From Pseudodesulfovibrio senegalensis (GTDB lineage Bacteria > Desulfobacterota > Desulfovibrionia > Desulfovibrionales > Desulfovibrionaceae): DNA of 64,000 nt. The stretch covers positions 62,001 to 126,000 of the forward strand of contig NZ_WAIE01000006.1 of the NCBI RefSeq assembly GCF_008830225.1. Direction: 5' to 3'. The notes below the pieces were generated by a model. The model was not told the origin of the DNA. It worked only from the letters and a program-made list of their open reading frames with translations, and made no database searches. This document shows positions 56,404 through 64,000 of the stretch, in pieces (within the stretch, counting starts at the first letter, position 1; the number at the start of each line of letters is the position of its first letter). The position numbers and the translations under genes were made by a program.

Positions 56404-56616
56404 CCGGGGAGGGGGCTTTGAAAAGCCCCCTCCCCGGACCCCTCCCGCAAATTTTTTGGCGAGCGGCCCGGTCAGCGATGCTGACCGGGCCGCTGTTGTT
56501 TGTGCGCCTCGTCATGATATTTTTGTCTTTCAAACCAACCTGTTTTGCATTCGCAGAATGCAAAATCGAACAGGGTCAAGGGACGTGTCCCTTGCGGGTG
56601 CAGGGCAGCGCCCTGC
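56404..56616. repeat. Composite intergenic repeat, copy 5
   Basis: Modules in order: GGGGAGGGGGC/GCCCCCTCCCC hairpin (56404-56437), GC hairpin AGCGGCCCGGTCAGC/GCTGACCGGGCCGCT (56462-56494), TTTGCATTC/GAATGCAAA (56544-56564), AAGGGACGTGTCCCTT (56578-56593) and GCAGGGC/GCCCTGC (56600-56616). The order matches copy 3 and is the reverse of copy 2. No gene is seen between M48 and the TetR gene. Confidence 0.7.
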
Positions 56617-56677
56617 TCCTCCCGGAGGAAATTCTTTCCGCTAAGTTTTTATTGCCAATGTGAATGAAAGCATGCAA

Positions 56678-56702
56678 TGAACATGTTCAGTGAACATGTT
56701 CA
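56678..56702. promoter_or_regulatory. Twin palindromic operator for the adjacent TetR regulator
   Basis: TGAACATGTTCA occurs twice (56678-56689 and 56691-56702), each a perfect 12-bp palindrome with one base between, ending 42 bases before the TetR start. The position fits autorepression of the tetR-DUF2867 operon. Confidence 0.7.
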
Positions 56703-56744
56703 GAGAGAGCGCAGCGCGATGGTGCCAGTAGAAAAGGAGGAGTC

Positions 56745-57395
56745 ATGACCGGAGCGGACAACAGCAAGGGAGTGCGCGAGCAGGGACGGCGCGAAACGCA
56801 CGCCCGCATATTCGAAGCGGCCCGGGAGGTCTTTCTGGAAAAGGGGTTCGACAAGGGCACCGTGCGAGAAATAGCGGCTCGCGCCGGTGTGGGGCTGGGC
56901 AGCGTGAACCTGCATTTCAAGGACAAGACCTCGCTCATGCACGCGGTCTTTTATGATGAGATCGAGCGAAAGTCGTTCGCGGCCCTGGAATCCGTACCGG
57001 ATGCTCCGTTGGATGCGCAACTCGAATTCCTGCTGGAGCGCGAATATGATTTCTATGGCCATGGAGGTGCGGTTTTCGTTCATGCGGTCAAGGCGTCATT
57101 TTTCGTGGGCGGCCGTTGGGGCGAGCGATACGAGGAGCAGGCGGACCGTTATATCCGTGAGCTGGCCAAGTTGTTCGACGCGGCCCGGGAGCGCGGGGAG
57201 ATTCGCGGTGATGCCGACAGCGAAATAGCGGCCATGTCCTGTTTTTCCCATTACATGTTCGGCATTGTGGTCGGCGTGCAGGTGGAACCGTTCAGCGGAG
57301 AGCGGGCCATGCAGGCAGCGTTGCCCATGGTTCGCCAACTGGTGGAAGGCCTTCGGGCCGGTATAGCAAACACGGAGGCGGGGCATGAGTCTTGA
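56745..57395 (+). CDS. TetR-family transcriptional regulator
   Basis: A 216-residue TetR protein. RRETHARIFEAAREVFLEKG and FDKGTVREIAARAGVGLGSV form the N-terminal helix-turn-helix; the rest is the helical ligand/dimer domain, which resembles CerR/YbiH-type members. GGAGGAG precedes the ATG. It overlaps the DUF2867 gene by 11 bases, so the two are coupled. The tandem palindrome upstream suggests negative autoregulation. The ligand is unknown. Confidence 0.9.
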   Translation: MTGADNSKGVREQGRRETHARIFEAAREVFLEKGFDKGTVREIAARAGVGLGSVNLHFKDKTSLMHAVFYDEIERKSFAALESVPDAPLDAQLEFLLEREYDFYGHGGAVFVHAVKASFFVGGRWGERYEEQADRYIRELAKLFDAARERGEIRGDADSEIAAMSCFSHYMFGIVVGVQVEPFSGERAMQAALPMVRQLVEGLRAGIANTEAGHES

Positions 57396-57885
57396 GCACA
57401 TTCGCCGGATCGAAGCTGTCGGACCGTTGCTGCACGGCGCGGATCATGTGGACGTGCGCAGCGCGCAGGGGCCGGTGGGCCACCGGGAACATCTGGCGGC
57501 CATGCTGGGCTGGAAGCCGTGGTGGCTGCGCATGTTGTACGGCCTGAGAAGGGGCGTGGCCGCGCTCATGGGGCTGGAACAGGCGGATTTCAACACGCAG
57601 GGCTTGCAGTCTGTGCCCATGGAACCGGGCGGTACGGCCGGTCCTTTCGTGGTGGTGGAAGCGGCCGAAGGGCACTACTGGATCGCCAAGGCCGAAGACC
57701 GCCATCTGCTCGCCTATCTGGTTTCCGTGTGCGAGCCGCTCGCGAACGGCGATAACCGCATGCACGTGGCCACCATCGTGCACTACCGGCACTGGACCGG
57801 GCCGGTTTATTTCAATCTGGTGCGACCGTTTCACCACCTGATCGTCTGGTTGTCCTTGAGAAAATCGGTCAGGCCGGCTTCGTGA
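57385..57885 (+). CDS. DUF2867-family protein
   Basis: A 166-residue protein: WKPWWLRMLYGLRRGVAALM, GPFVVVEAAEGHYWIAKAED, ATIVHYRHWTGPVYFNLVRP, then FHHLIV. This matches DUF2867, often fused to or located beside NAD-dependent epimerase-like or regulator genes. The function is unknown. It begins inside the TetR gene end and is probably controlled by that repressor. No signal or membrane segment is apparent. Confidence 0.75.
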   Translation: MSLEHIRRIEAVGPLLHGADHVDVRSAQGPVGHREHLAAMLGWKPWWLRMLYGLRRGVAALMGLEQADFNTQGLQSVPMEPGGTAGPFVVVEAAEGHYWIAKAEDRHLLAYLVSVCEPLANGDNRMHVATIVHYRHWTGPVYFNLVRPFHHLIVWLSLRKSVRPAS

Positions 57886-57941
57886 CATCCTGCTAGGACA
57901 GCATGAAACGGCGCATCCCGCCATTGTGTTACGATTATAGA

Positions 57942-57973
57942 TAAACGCTGTTTTTATTTGTGAACAGTGTTTA
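57942..57973. promoter_or_regulatory. Operator candidate of the second TetR regulator
   Basis: TAAACGCTGTT (57942-57952) and AACAGTGTTTA (57963-57973) form an inverted repeat with 10 of 11 matches and a 10-base spacer. It lies 32 bases before the TetR start and would overlap the promoter. Confidence 0.6.
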
Positions 57974-58004
57974 CTTTTCGGGCGAAGTACTGCTAGGGAG
58001 TCGC

Positions 58005-58637
58005 ATGGGCAAGCAAGCGAGAAAGGAACAGGAGCGGGAACACAAGCGGCGGCTGATACTGGACGCGGCCAAGGGTCTGTTCATCCGGCAGGGGTTCGAC
58101 AATGTTTCCATGCGCGGCATAGCCGCAGCTGCAGGGTACAGCCCCGCGGCCATATACCGGTATTTTCCGGGCAAGCGGGCCATTCTTTCGCATTTGCGCA
58201 ACGAAGGGTTCCGGGAATTTCATGCCGGGCAGCTGGCACAGGAGGGAGCGCAGAAGCCCGAAGAGATGCTGCGGCGCGCCGGGCGCAATTATCTGCGTTT
58301 TGCCATGGAGAACCCTGACGATTTTCATCTGATGTTCTGTACTTCGTGCGAGGAAGTGGACCTTGAGGGCGAGCTGGCCGAGGAGTCGATGCAGTCCTAT
58401 CACCATTTTCGAAACAGAATGGCGCAGGTGGTGCGCAGCGGCTATTTCGGGGACGTGGATGAAGAGGCCGTGGTCTTCGGGCTGTGGTCCGGGGTGCATG
58501 GGTTGGCCAGCCTCGCGGTTTCCGGGCGGCTCGGTGTTTTCAGCGACAGCGATCTGGACACCCTTTTGGAAAAAACATTGCGGTTTTTGCGCAGGCCCGG
58601 GACAACTTGCGACTGTAAACAAGAAGATAAATCATGA
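58005..58637 (+). CDS. TetR-family regulator of the RND efflux genes
   Basis: A 210-residue TetR protein. REHKRRLILDAAKGLFIRQG and FDNVSMRGIAAAAGYSPAAI, then YRYFPGKRAIL form the DNA-binding domain, followed by a TetR_C ligand domain (YLRFAMENPDDFHLMF). The start at 58005 has GGGAG; the reading from the GTG at 57960 would run through the palindrome. The efflux adaptor gene begins 16 bases after its stop, so it probably governs that operon and itself through the upstream inverted repeat. Confidence 0.88.
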   Translation: MGKQARKEQEREHKRRLILDAAKGLFIRQGFDNVSMRGIAAAAGYSPAAIYRYFPGKRAILSHLRNEGFREFHAGQLAQEGAQKPEEMLRRAGRNYLRFAMENPDDFHLMFCTSCEEVDLEGELAEESMQSYHHFRNRMAQVVRSGYFGDVDEEAVVFGLWSGVHGLASLAVSGRLGVFSDSDLDTLLEKTLRFLRRPGTTCDCKQEDKS

Positions 58638-58653
58638 ATTTCGGAGATTTGTC

Positions 58654-59739
58654 ATGAGAATGAATACATTGTGGTTGGTTGCGGTTTTGATTGCTGTGCC
58701 GCTTGTTGCCGGGTGCGTGGGCGGCGATGATCAGGCCAGTGCAAACCAGCCAGCGGCAGAAAAGGCGCCGGCTGCGCCGGCCAGTGCCAAGGCTCCCGCA
58801 TCCACCGAGACCTTTGCGGTGCGCAAGGCCGCGCGAAGGGCCATACTGACCGCCTTTACCCGCGCGCGCAGCCGCATGACGCTGGTGAGCGAAGTTTCTG
58901 CCCGGGTCGAGGATGTGCAGGCGGATGTGGGCGATACGCTTGGCAAGGATGGCCTGTTTGCCCGGCTGGACAGCACCTTTATTCGTTTGGACCTGGAAAA
59001 GAACCGTGCGGATCAGAAACGGCTCAAGAGTGACGTGCGCTTTTACGGGCGCGAGCGTGAACGGTACGGTGATCTGGTCAAGAGTCGGACTGCGGCGCAA
59101 TCCACGCTGGACAGTCACGAACGGGACCACGCCACGGCCCTGCAACAGCTCAAGGGCCTGCAAATCGAGGAACGGCGGCTGGAAGAGCAGTTGCGGCGCC
59201 ACACCCTGCGCGGTCCGGAAGGGTGGCAGGTGGTGGAGCGCTACATCGAGCCGGGCGAATGGGTCAACACCGGCGAAAAGGTGGCCGAACTGGGCCGTTA
59301 CGATGTGCTTTTGGTGCCTTTTGCCCTGAGCAGCACCGAGTATGCCGCGCTCAAGGCTCTGGGCGATACCGTGACACTGAATCTGCCGGACAGCCACGGC
59401 ACGGTGCAGGCCACGCTGGAGCGGGTTTCCCCGGGTTTTGACCCGGAAACGCGCAAGATCAACGTGGATTTGCAGATATCCTCGGGCGACCTGCCGTTCC
59501 GGGGCGGAGTGCGCACCGAACTGGTGCTGAATCTGCCGGATCCGGGCGGTTCGGTGTTGGTGCCGTCCTCGGCTCTGGTCAAGGCCTACGAAGAGTATTT
59601 TCTGATGACACCGGATAACGAGCGGGTGCGGGTGGTGCTGCTGGGCAGCGCGCCGGGCGGTTTCGTGCGGGTCACGTCCCCGGACGTGCGCGTGGGCGAC
59701 CGGTTTTTGAAATTCCCTGAAGCCGCGAGCGCGAAGTAG
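58654..59739 (+). CDS. RND efflux periplasmic adaptor lipoprotein
   Basis: A 361-residue adaptor. MRMNTLWLVAVLIAVPLVAG plus Cys21 is a lipoprotein signal; an Ala/Pro-rich linker follows. The lipoyl-like half motif (SEVSARVEDVQADVGDTLGK), a helical hairpin (about residues 115-175, LEKNRADQKRLKSDVRFYGR and on) and beta-barrel parts match membrane-fusion proteins such as AcrA. GGAG lies seven bases before the ATG. It links the pump encoded next to an outer-membrane channel, for which no gene is present here. Confidence 0.88.
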   Translation: MRMNTLWLVAVLIAVPLVAGCVGGDDQASANQPAAEKAPAAPASAKAPASTETFAVRKAARRAILTAFTRARSRMTLVSEVSARVEDVQADVGDTLGKDGLFARLDSTFIRLDLEKNRADQKRLKSDVRFYGRERERYGDLVKSRTAAQSTLDSHERDHATALQQLKGLQIEERRLEEQLRRHTLRGPEGWQVVERYIEPGEWVNTGEKVAELGRYDVLLVPFALSSTEYAALKALGDTVTLNLPDSHGTVQATLERVSPGFDPETRKINVDLQISSGDLPFRGGVRTELVLNLPDPGGSVLVPSSALVKAYEEYFLMTPDNERVRVVLLGSAPGGFVRVTSPDVRVGDRFLKFPEAASAK

Positions 59740-59757
59740 GCCGGGAGGAACGAGCAT

Positions 59758-62700
59758 ATGGAACCCGGCAAGCAACATCTCGGCCCGGTGCGGGGGCTGG
59801 TGGACCTGACCCTGCGCCAGAAGGTTTTCGTCAACCTCGTCTTTGTCCTGCTCATGGTGGTGGGCGTTTTTTGCGCGTTTGATTTGCCCGTGGAACGCTA
59901 CCCGGACGTGCGCATGGGCAAGGTCATCATTTCCGCGTACCTGCCCGGGGCCAGCGCCACCGAGGTGGAGGCGCTGGTCACCCGTGAGATCGAAGATGCG
60001 CTTGACGATCTGGAAAACGTGGAGTTCGTGCGGTCGCGCTCCTACCGCGAACGTTCCAGCATCATGGTCAAGTTTCTGGACGATACGGATTACGACAGGT
60101 TGTATGACGAACTGCGCTTCAAGGTGTTAACCGTACAAAACGACCTGCCCTCAACCATGGACCCGCCCCAGTTCATGGTGGTGCGCATCAGCGAATGGCT
60201 GCCCGTGGTCAGCGTCAACCTTGTGGGCGACCGTTCCAACCGCGCCCTGACCCTCATGGCCGAGGAGATCAAGGTCCCGCTGGAACGCATCCCCGGGGTC
60301 AAGGAAGTGCAGATAGACGGGGAATATGCCCGTGAATTTCATGTGCATCTGGATCCGGACAAGCTCATGCGCTTCGGGGTGACCTTTGACGAGGTGGCCC
60401 GGGCGCTGGAGCAGTCCAACGTCACGATTCCGGCCGGGGATTTCGTGAGCCGGACCGGTGAATACGTGATTCTCGTGGACGAGAAGTTCCGCACCCGCGA
60501 GCAGGTGGCCGCCACCGTGGTCCGGCGTGATCTGGACGGTTCGCTGGTCACGGTGGGCGACGTCATTGACCATGCCGGGCTGGGATACCGCGATCCCTTC
60601 GTGATCGCCTCGGTCAACGGGCAGGACTGCGTGAGCGTGGACATCCTCAAGACCCCGCAGGGCAACTCGCTGGAAATCGAATCCTCGGTGCGCAGGATCG
60701 TGGCCGACTATGAGTCGACCATGGAAAAGGAAGGGGTCGCCGCTGTCCTGACCCAGAACCAGCGCAACTACATCGACGACAACATCAGCACCCTGGGCTC
60801 CAACCTGCTGGTGGGCATTTTTCTCGTGTGCGTGTGCATCTGGGTGGTCATGGGCTTTCGCAACGCCATGCTCACCACCGTGGGCGTGCCGTTTTCCTTT
60901 CTGGTGACCATGGTCATCATGTGGCTGACGGGCAACTCCCTGAACGAGATCACCCTGTTTTCCTTTGTGCTGGTCAGCGGCATCATCGTGGACGACGCCA
61001 TCGTGGTGGTGGAAAACGTGTACCGCCACATCCAGCAGGGCAAGGACCTGCGCGTGGCCGTTATCCACGGTACGGGGGAGGTCTTTTTGCCCGTGATCGC
61101 GGCCACGTCCACCACGGTGGCCGCGTTTCTGCCCATGCTGATCATGAGCGGCTCCACCGGCGAGTTCTTTGCGCTGGTGCCCAAGGCCGTGAGTTTTGCC
61201 ATCATCGCCTCCCTTCTGGAATGCCTGTTCATTCTGCCCTCGCACATTCTGGACTGGCCCGGGGCCAGTCGGCTCTCCAAAGAGGCCGTGAGTCACGGTC
61301 TGCGCCCGGACCCGGATTTCCTGCTCCGGTTGCGCGCGCGGGTGGACAAGACGTTGGTGTTCGTCATGCGCCACCAGTGGAAGAGCCTCGGCGTCATTGC
61401 CGTGGCCTTTGTCATGGCCATGATCATTCTGGGCGTGTCCGTTTCCGGGGTCATGCCCCTGATACGCATCAAGTTTTTCCCCGATGATTACACAACGTAT
61501 TACGTGAGCCTGCGCGGACCGGTGGGTACGCCCGTGGAAGACTCCTCGCGCAAGGTCAAGGCCATATCCCGCGATATCGAATCGCTGGGCAAGGGCATGG
61601 CCGTGTCCTGCTCCGGGCTTGCGGGCATGGACATCAACACGGACTACGAAAGCATCTACGGGTCCAATCTGGGCATCGTCATCGTGGAATTGCCGGACAA
61701 GGACAATCAGGCGTTCGTGGACAATCCGGACAACGACCCTCTCAAGATGCTGGAATGGGTGCGCGGCCATCTGGCGCCCTTTGCCGAGGGCGGCTGGAAG
61801 ATCAGGGTCTGGCCGCAGAAGGACGGCCCGCCCACGGGCAAGGACGTGAACATCCGCATACTCGGTTCGGACCACGGGGCCGTTGCCGCGCTCAAGAACG
61901 ACCTGCATTCGTGGCTGACCGCCAATACGGCCATTGCGCCGTACCTCATTGATCTGCACGCAGACACGGGCACGGACAACCGCGTGTTCCGCTTTCTGCC
62001 CGATCCGGTGCGCATTGCGGAATTCGGGCTGGCCAAGGATCAGGTGGCGGCACTTGCGGGCAGCGTGCTGGATGGTCGTTTCGTTGGTGAATTCCGCGTG
62101 GCGGATGAAGACATCGACCTCAAGCTCATGATTGATCCGAACCGGCTGGAAACGCCCGAGGACGCCCTGAACATACCGGTTCTGGAGCACCAGTCCGGCC
62201 CGGTGCGCCTCGGCGACCTGTGCGGGGTGCGCTCCTACCGCGAACCGGGTCAGCGCAATCGCTATCAGGGCCAGCGGGCCGTGACCCTGACCGCGGACAT
62301 TCGCCCGGGATCGCCCGTGACCACAACCAGCATCGTGCATGACGTGCGCGCTTACTACAATACGGTCAAGGACAAGTATCCGGGCGCGGCCGTGGACTTT
62401 TCCGGAGAATACGAGAGCACCGGGCGTTCGTTTGCCTCGCTGGCCTCGGCCTTTGTGATCGCGCTGATGATCATGTACACCATTCTGGCCTGCCAGTTCC
62501 AGAGCTACACCCAGCCGCTGGTGATCATGTCCGTGGTCATTTTCGCGCTCACCGGCGTGGTCTGGGGCACGTTCCTGACCCGGTCCCTGTTCACCATCAA
62601 CAGTTTCATCGCCACGGTGGGGGTCACCGGGGTCGTGGTCAACGATTCCCTTGTGCTGCTGGATTTCATCAACAAGCTCTACCGCGGGGGCATGTCCCTG

Positions 62701-62973
62701 AGCGAGGCCGCGCGCGAGGGCGTGCGTATCCGGTTGCGACCCATCCTGCTGACCACACTGACCACCACGCTGGGGCTGTTGCCCATGGCCATAGGCATTC
62801 CCTATTATTCGCTGGTGTGGGGCACCATGGCCACCACCTTCGTCACGGGCCTGTGTGTTGCCACGGCATTGACACTCTTCATCATTCCTGTTGAATGGAG
62901 TCTGCTCATGCGTTTCGAGCAATGGAAGCGGGGCAGGAAAAACAGGCGGGCCGGGTCCGCGGAACAGGAGTAG
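59758..62973 (+). CDS. RND-family efflux pump inner-membrane permease
   Basis: A 1071-residue AcrB/MdtB-type permease with 12 predicted membrane helices and two large periplasmic loops. VDLTLRQKVFVNLVFVLLMV opens TM1; LVSGIIVDDAIVVVENVYRH in TM4 has the proton-relay Asp pair (412-413); VTGVVVNDSLVLLDFIN marks the matching helix of the second half. GGAGG precedes the ATG. It probably exports hydrophobic compounds; the closest subgroup (HAE1-like or another) cannot be settled by eye. A complete pump needs a TolC-like protein from elsewhere. Confidence 0.92.
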   Translation: MEPGKQHLGPVRGLVDLTLRQKVFVNLVFVLLMVVGVFCAFDLPVERYPDVRMGKVIISAYLPGASATEVEALVTREIEDALDDLENVEFVRSRSYRERSSIMVKFLDDTDYDRLYDELRFKVLTVQNDLPSTMDPPQFMVVRISEWLPVVSVNLVGDRSNRALTLMAEEIKVPLERIPGVKEVQIDGEYAREFHVHLDPDKLMRFGVTFDEVARALEQSNVTIPAGDFVSRTGEYVILVDEKFRTREQVAATVVRRDLDGSLVTVGDVIDHAGLGYRDPFVIASVNGQDCVSVDILKTPQGNSLEIESSVRRIVADYESTMEKEGVAAVLTQNQRNYIDDNISTLGSNLLVGIFLVCVCIWVVMGFRNAMLTTVGVPFSFLVTMVIMWLTGNSLNEITLFSFVLVSGIIVDDAIVVVENVYRHIQQGKDLRVAVIHGTGEVFLPVIAATSTTVAAFLPMLIMSGSTGEFFALVPKAVSFAIIASLLECLFILPSHILDWPGASRLSKEAVSHGLRPDPDFLLRLRARVDKTLVFVMRHQWKSLGVIAVAFVMAMIILGVSVSGVMPLIRIKFFPDDYTTYYVSLRGPVGTPVEDSSRKVKAISRDIESLGKGMAVSCSGLAGMDINTDYESIYGSNLGIVIVELPDKDNQAFVDNPDNDPLKMLEWVRGHLAPFAEGGWKIRVWPQKDGPPTGKDVNIRILGSDHGAVAALKNDLHSWLTANTAIAPYLIDLHADTGTDNRVFRFLPDPVRIAEFGLAKDQVAALAGSVLDGRFVGEFRVADEDIDLKLMIDPNRLETPEDALNIPVLEHQSGPVRLGDLCGVRSYREPGQRNRYQGQRAVTLTADIRPGSPVTTTSIVHDVRAYYNTVKDKYPGAAVDFSGEYESTGRSFASLASAFVIALMIMYTILACQFQSYTQPLVIMSVVIFALTGVVWGTFLTRSLFTINSFIATVGVTGVVVNDSLVLLDFINKLYRGGMSLSEAAREGVRIRLRPILLTTLTTTLGLLPMAIGIPYYSLVWGTMATTFVTGLCVATALTLFIIPVEWSLLMRFEQWKRGRKNRRAGSAEQE

Positions 62974-62976
62974 GGC

Positions 62977-63462
62977 GTGCAGAATACGAAAAAACTCAAA
63001 GACGTCGAGCTGGTGGTTTATGATTTCGACGGGGTCATGACCGACAACCGGGTGCTGGTGGGCGAGGACGGGACCGAGGCCGTGTTCTGCAACCGTGGCG
63101 ACGGCCACGGCGTGGGCATCATGCGTTCGCTGGGGCTGGAACAGGCCATCCTGAGCACCGAGACCAATCCGGTTGTCGCGGCCCGGGCCGAAAAACTCGG
63201 CATTCCGGCCGTGCACGGCTGCGCGGACAAGGGGCAGGGGCTGCGCGAACTTGCCCGGGAGCGCGGTGTGGACCTTTCCAAAATACTTTTCGTGGGCAAC
63301 GACACCAATGATCTGCCCGCGTTCCGGCTGGCCGGGGTTCTGGCAGCACCGTCGGACGCGCACCCGGAAATTCTGGGCATGGCCCATCTGGTGACCTCGG
63401 CCCGGGGCGGTCATGGGGTCGTGCGCGAGCTTGCGGACATGTTTCTGGCTGTCCTGAAATGA
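62977..63462 (+). CDS. kdsC: KdsC-like HAD phosphatase (3-deoxy-manno-octulosonate 8-phosphate phosphatase)
   Basis: A 161-residue HAD hydrolase with the C0 (capless) KdsC layout. VVYDFDGVMTDNRV is motif I with the nucleophilic Asp, ILSTETNPVVAARAEKLGI motif II, and ILFVGNDTNDLPAFRLAG motif IV. It would free Kdo from Kdo 8-phosphate in lipopolysaccharide synthesis. DFDGVMTDN also fits the phosphatase of acylneuraminate pathways, so the substrate is probable rather than certain. The GTG start has AGGAG upstream, three bases after the pump stop. Confidence 0.82.
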   Translation: MQNTKKLKDVELVVYDFDGVMTDNRVLVGEDGTEAVFCNRGDGHGVGIMRSLGLEQAILSTETNPVVAARAEKLGIPAVHGCADKGQGLRELARERGVDLSKILFVGNDTNDLPAFRLAGVLAAPSDAHPEILGMAHLVTSARGGHGVVRELADMFLAVLK

Positions 63463-63548
63463 TACCGGTCTGGACATGCGATTGTTTTTGCGGGTAAATT
63501 GATGCCAAACCACGGGCCGTAGCCCGTTTCCCCCGACCCGGAGGCATC

Positions 63549-64000
63549 ATGTCTGTTCCATCGCCCCGCAGCTCCTTTGAAAATATCTGCATTTTCCATA
63601 TTCTGGACGGGCTGCGCGACGGCCTGTCCCATTTTTCCGGCCCGAGCCGGGCCGCGCTCATCTACACCACATCGCCGAACGGCCCCTTGCGGGTCTATGA
63701 TCCGCAGCACCTGCTGCGCGGCCATGAACCCCGTTTGCAGCAATTCTACCTGCATTCGGGCAAGTGGCGCACAAGCAGGGAGTTCGACGATGCCGAGGTC
63801 CGTTTTCTTGAAGAGGAGCACTACGAAGGTCTGGAACTGGCCGGTCTGGTCTGCTTTGGCGGCCGGTCCAAGGCCGTGCCCTACCAGATGTGGTTCACCG
63901 AGGAACACCCGGACATGTGCGTGGTCGGTCCCACCCGACGCTGGCTGGAATACGCGGTGCGTCTGTTTTCGCAGAACTACGAGATCCAGAGCATCATGAA
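63549..64000 (+). CDS. Unrecognised protein, partial (3' end off window)
   Basis: An open frame of about 150 codons to the window end, with GGAGG three bases before ATG 63549. It reads FENICIFHILDGLRDGLSHF, SRAALIYTTSPNGPLRVYDP, VRFLEEEHYEGLELAGLVCF and RRWLEYAVRLFSQNYEIQSI. The spacing looks like a sensory or ligand-binding N-terminal domain preceding another domain, but I do not recognise the family. The 86-base gap after the KdsC gene holds nothing else. Confidence 0.65.
   Translation, partial: MSVPSPRSSFENICIFHILDGLRDGLSHFSGPSRAALIYTTSPNGPLRVYDPQHLLRGHEPRLQQFYLHSGKWRTSREFDDAEVRFLEEEHYEGLELAGLVCFGGRSKAVPYQMWFTEEHPDMCVVGPTRRWLEYAVRLFSQNYEIQSIM

Noticed and set aside
60151-63513. 1120-codon open frame on the minus strand opposite the RND pump
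   Set aside because: It is a mirror of the strongly supported pump and KdsC-like genes, is histidine- and glycine-rich, and has no family motif: a GC-rich shadow frame.

Overview
This window looks like the origin-proximal part of a chromosome from a Desulfovibrionaceae-type sulfate reducer (Desulfobacterota, formerly Deltaproteobacteria). The assignment is an inference. It rests on the dnaA-dnaN-gyrB-gyrA-TPR lipoprotein-FMN glutamate synthase order, the DUF39 homocysteine-synthesis gene left of dnaA, an oxygen-sensitive 2-oxoacid:ferredoxin oxidoreductase set, a divergent DnaA and high-GC coding sequence. No rRNA, tRNA, prophage, transposase or CRISPR array was recognised.

Left arm and replication core (1-11.4 kb): a partial pabA/trpG-type amidotransferase, a geranylgeranyl-reductase-family flavoprotein and a DUF39 protein run leftward. 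dnaA, dnaN, gyrB, gyrA and a TPR lipoprotein run rightward. The strand switch near 2.8-3.0 kb, with a few near-consensus DnaA boxes, is the best oriC candidate. From 11.5 to 20 kb lies nitrogen metabolism and sensing: an FMN-binding glutamate-synthase-family protein, a histidine kinase with a transporter-like sensor, glnA (with a sigma-54-like promoter) and a dCache chemoreceptor. A Tat-exported HD protein and three glycosyltransferases follow (20-26 kb), then queA-ferredoxin-KorA-KorB-KorC on the minus strand (26-30 kb).

From 30 to 39 kb is a chromosome-segregation neighbourhood. Two perfect parS 16-mers precede parA, and parB follows after an intervening antisense zinc-ribbon gene. A third parS-like site lies beside a MerR-like HTH/coiled-coil protein. 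Interleaved are coaBC, an NfeD protease/slipin pair and a UDP-glucuronate epimerase. hldA and a phosphofructokinase close this part.

From 42 to 50 kb is a small HTH operon with 10-bp-phased upstream repeats, then a divergent cluster around a MarR regulator: an ArnT-like transferase and marR leftward, a YdjC/NaxD-like deacetylase and an ArnC/FlmF2-like transferase rightward, with two identical-half-site palindromes between them. It has the composition of the Francisella FlmF2-NaxD-FlmK lipid A amino-sugar pathway and is the most system-like find here. A MATE exporter, the larE-larB pair, thiC and a short larC follow.

From 52 to 64 kb: a DUF3431 protein, a MacB-type permease, SH3 and M48 envelope proteins, a TetR-DUF2867 pair with a twin palindromic operator, a second TetR controlling an RND efflux pair, a KdsC-like phosphatase and a protein cut by the window end. 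Five composite intergenic repeats built from the same palindromic modules sit mostly at gene 3' ends, and at least two copies of a roughly 120-bp element with inverted ends are present.
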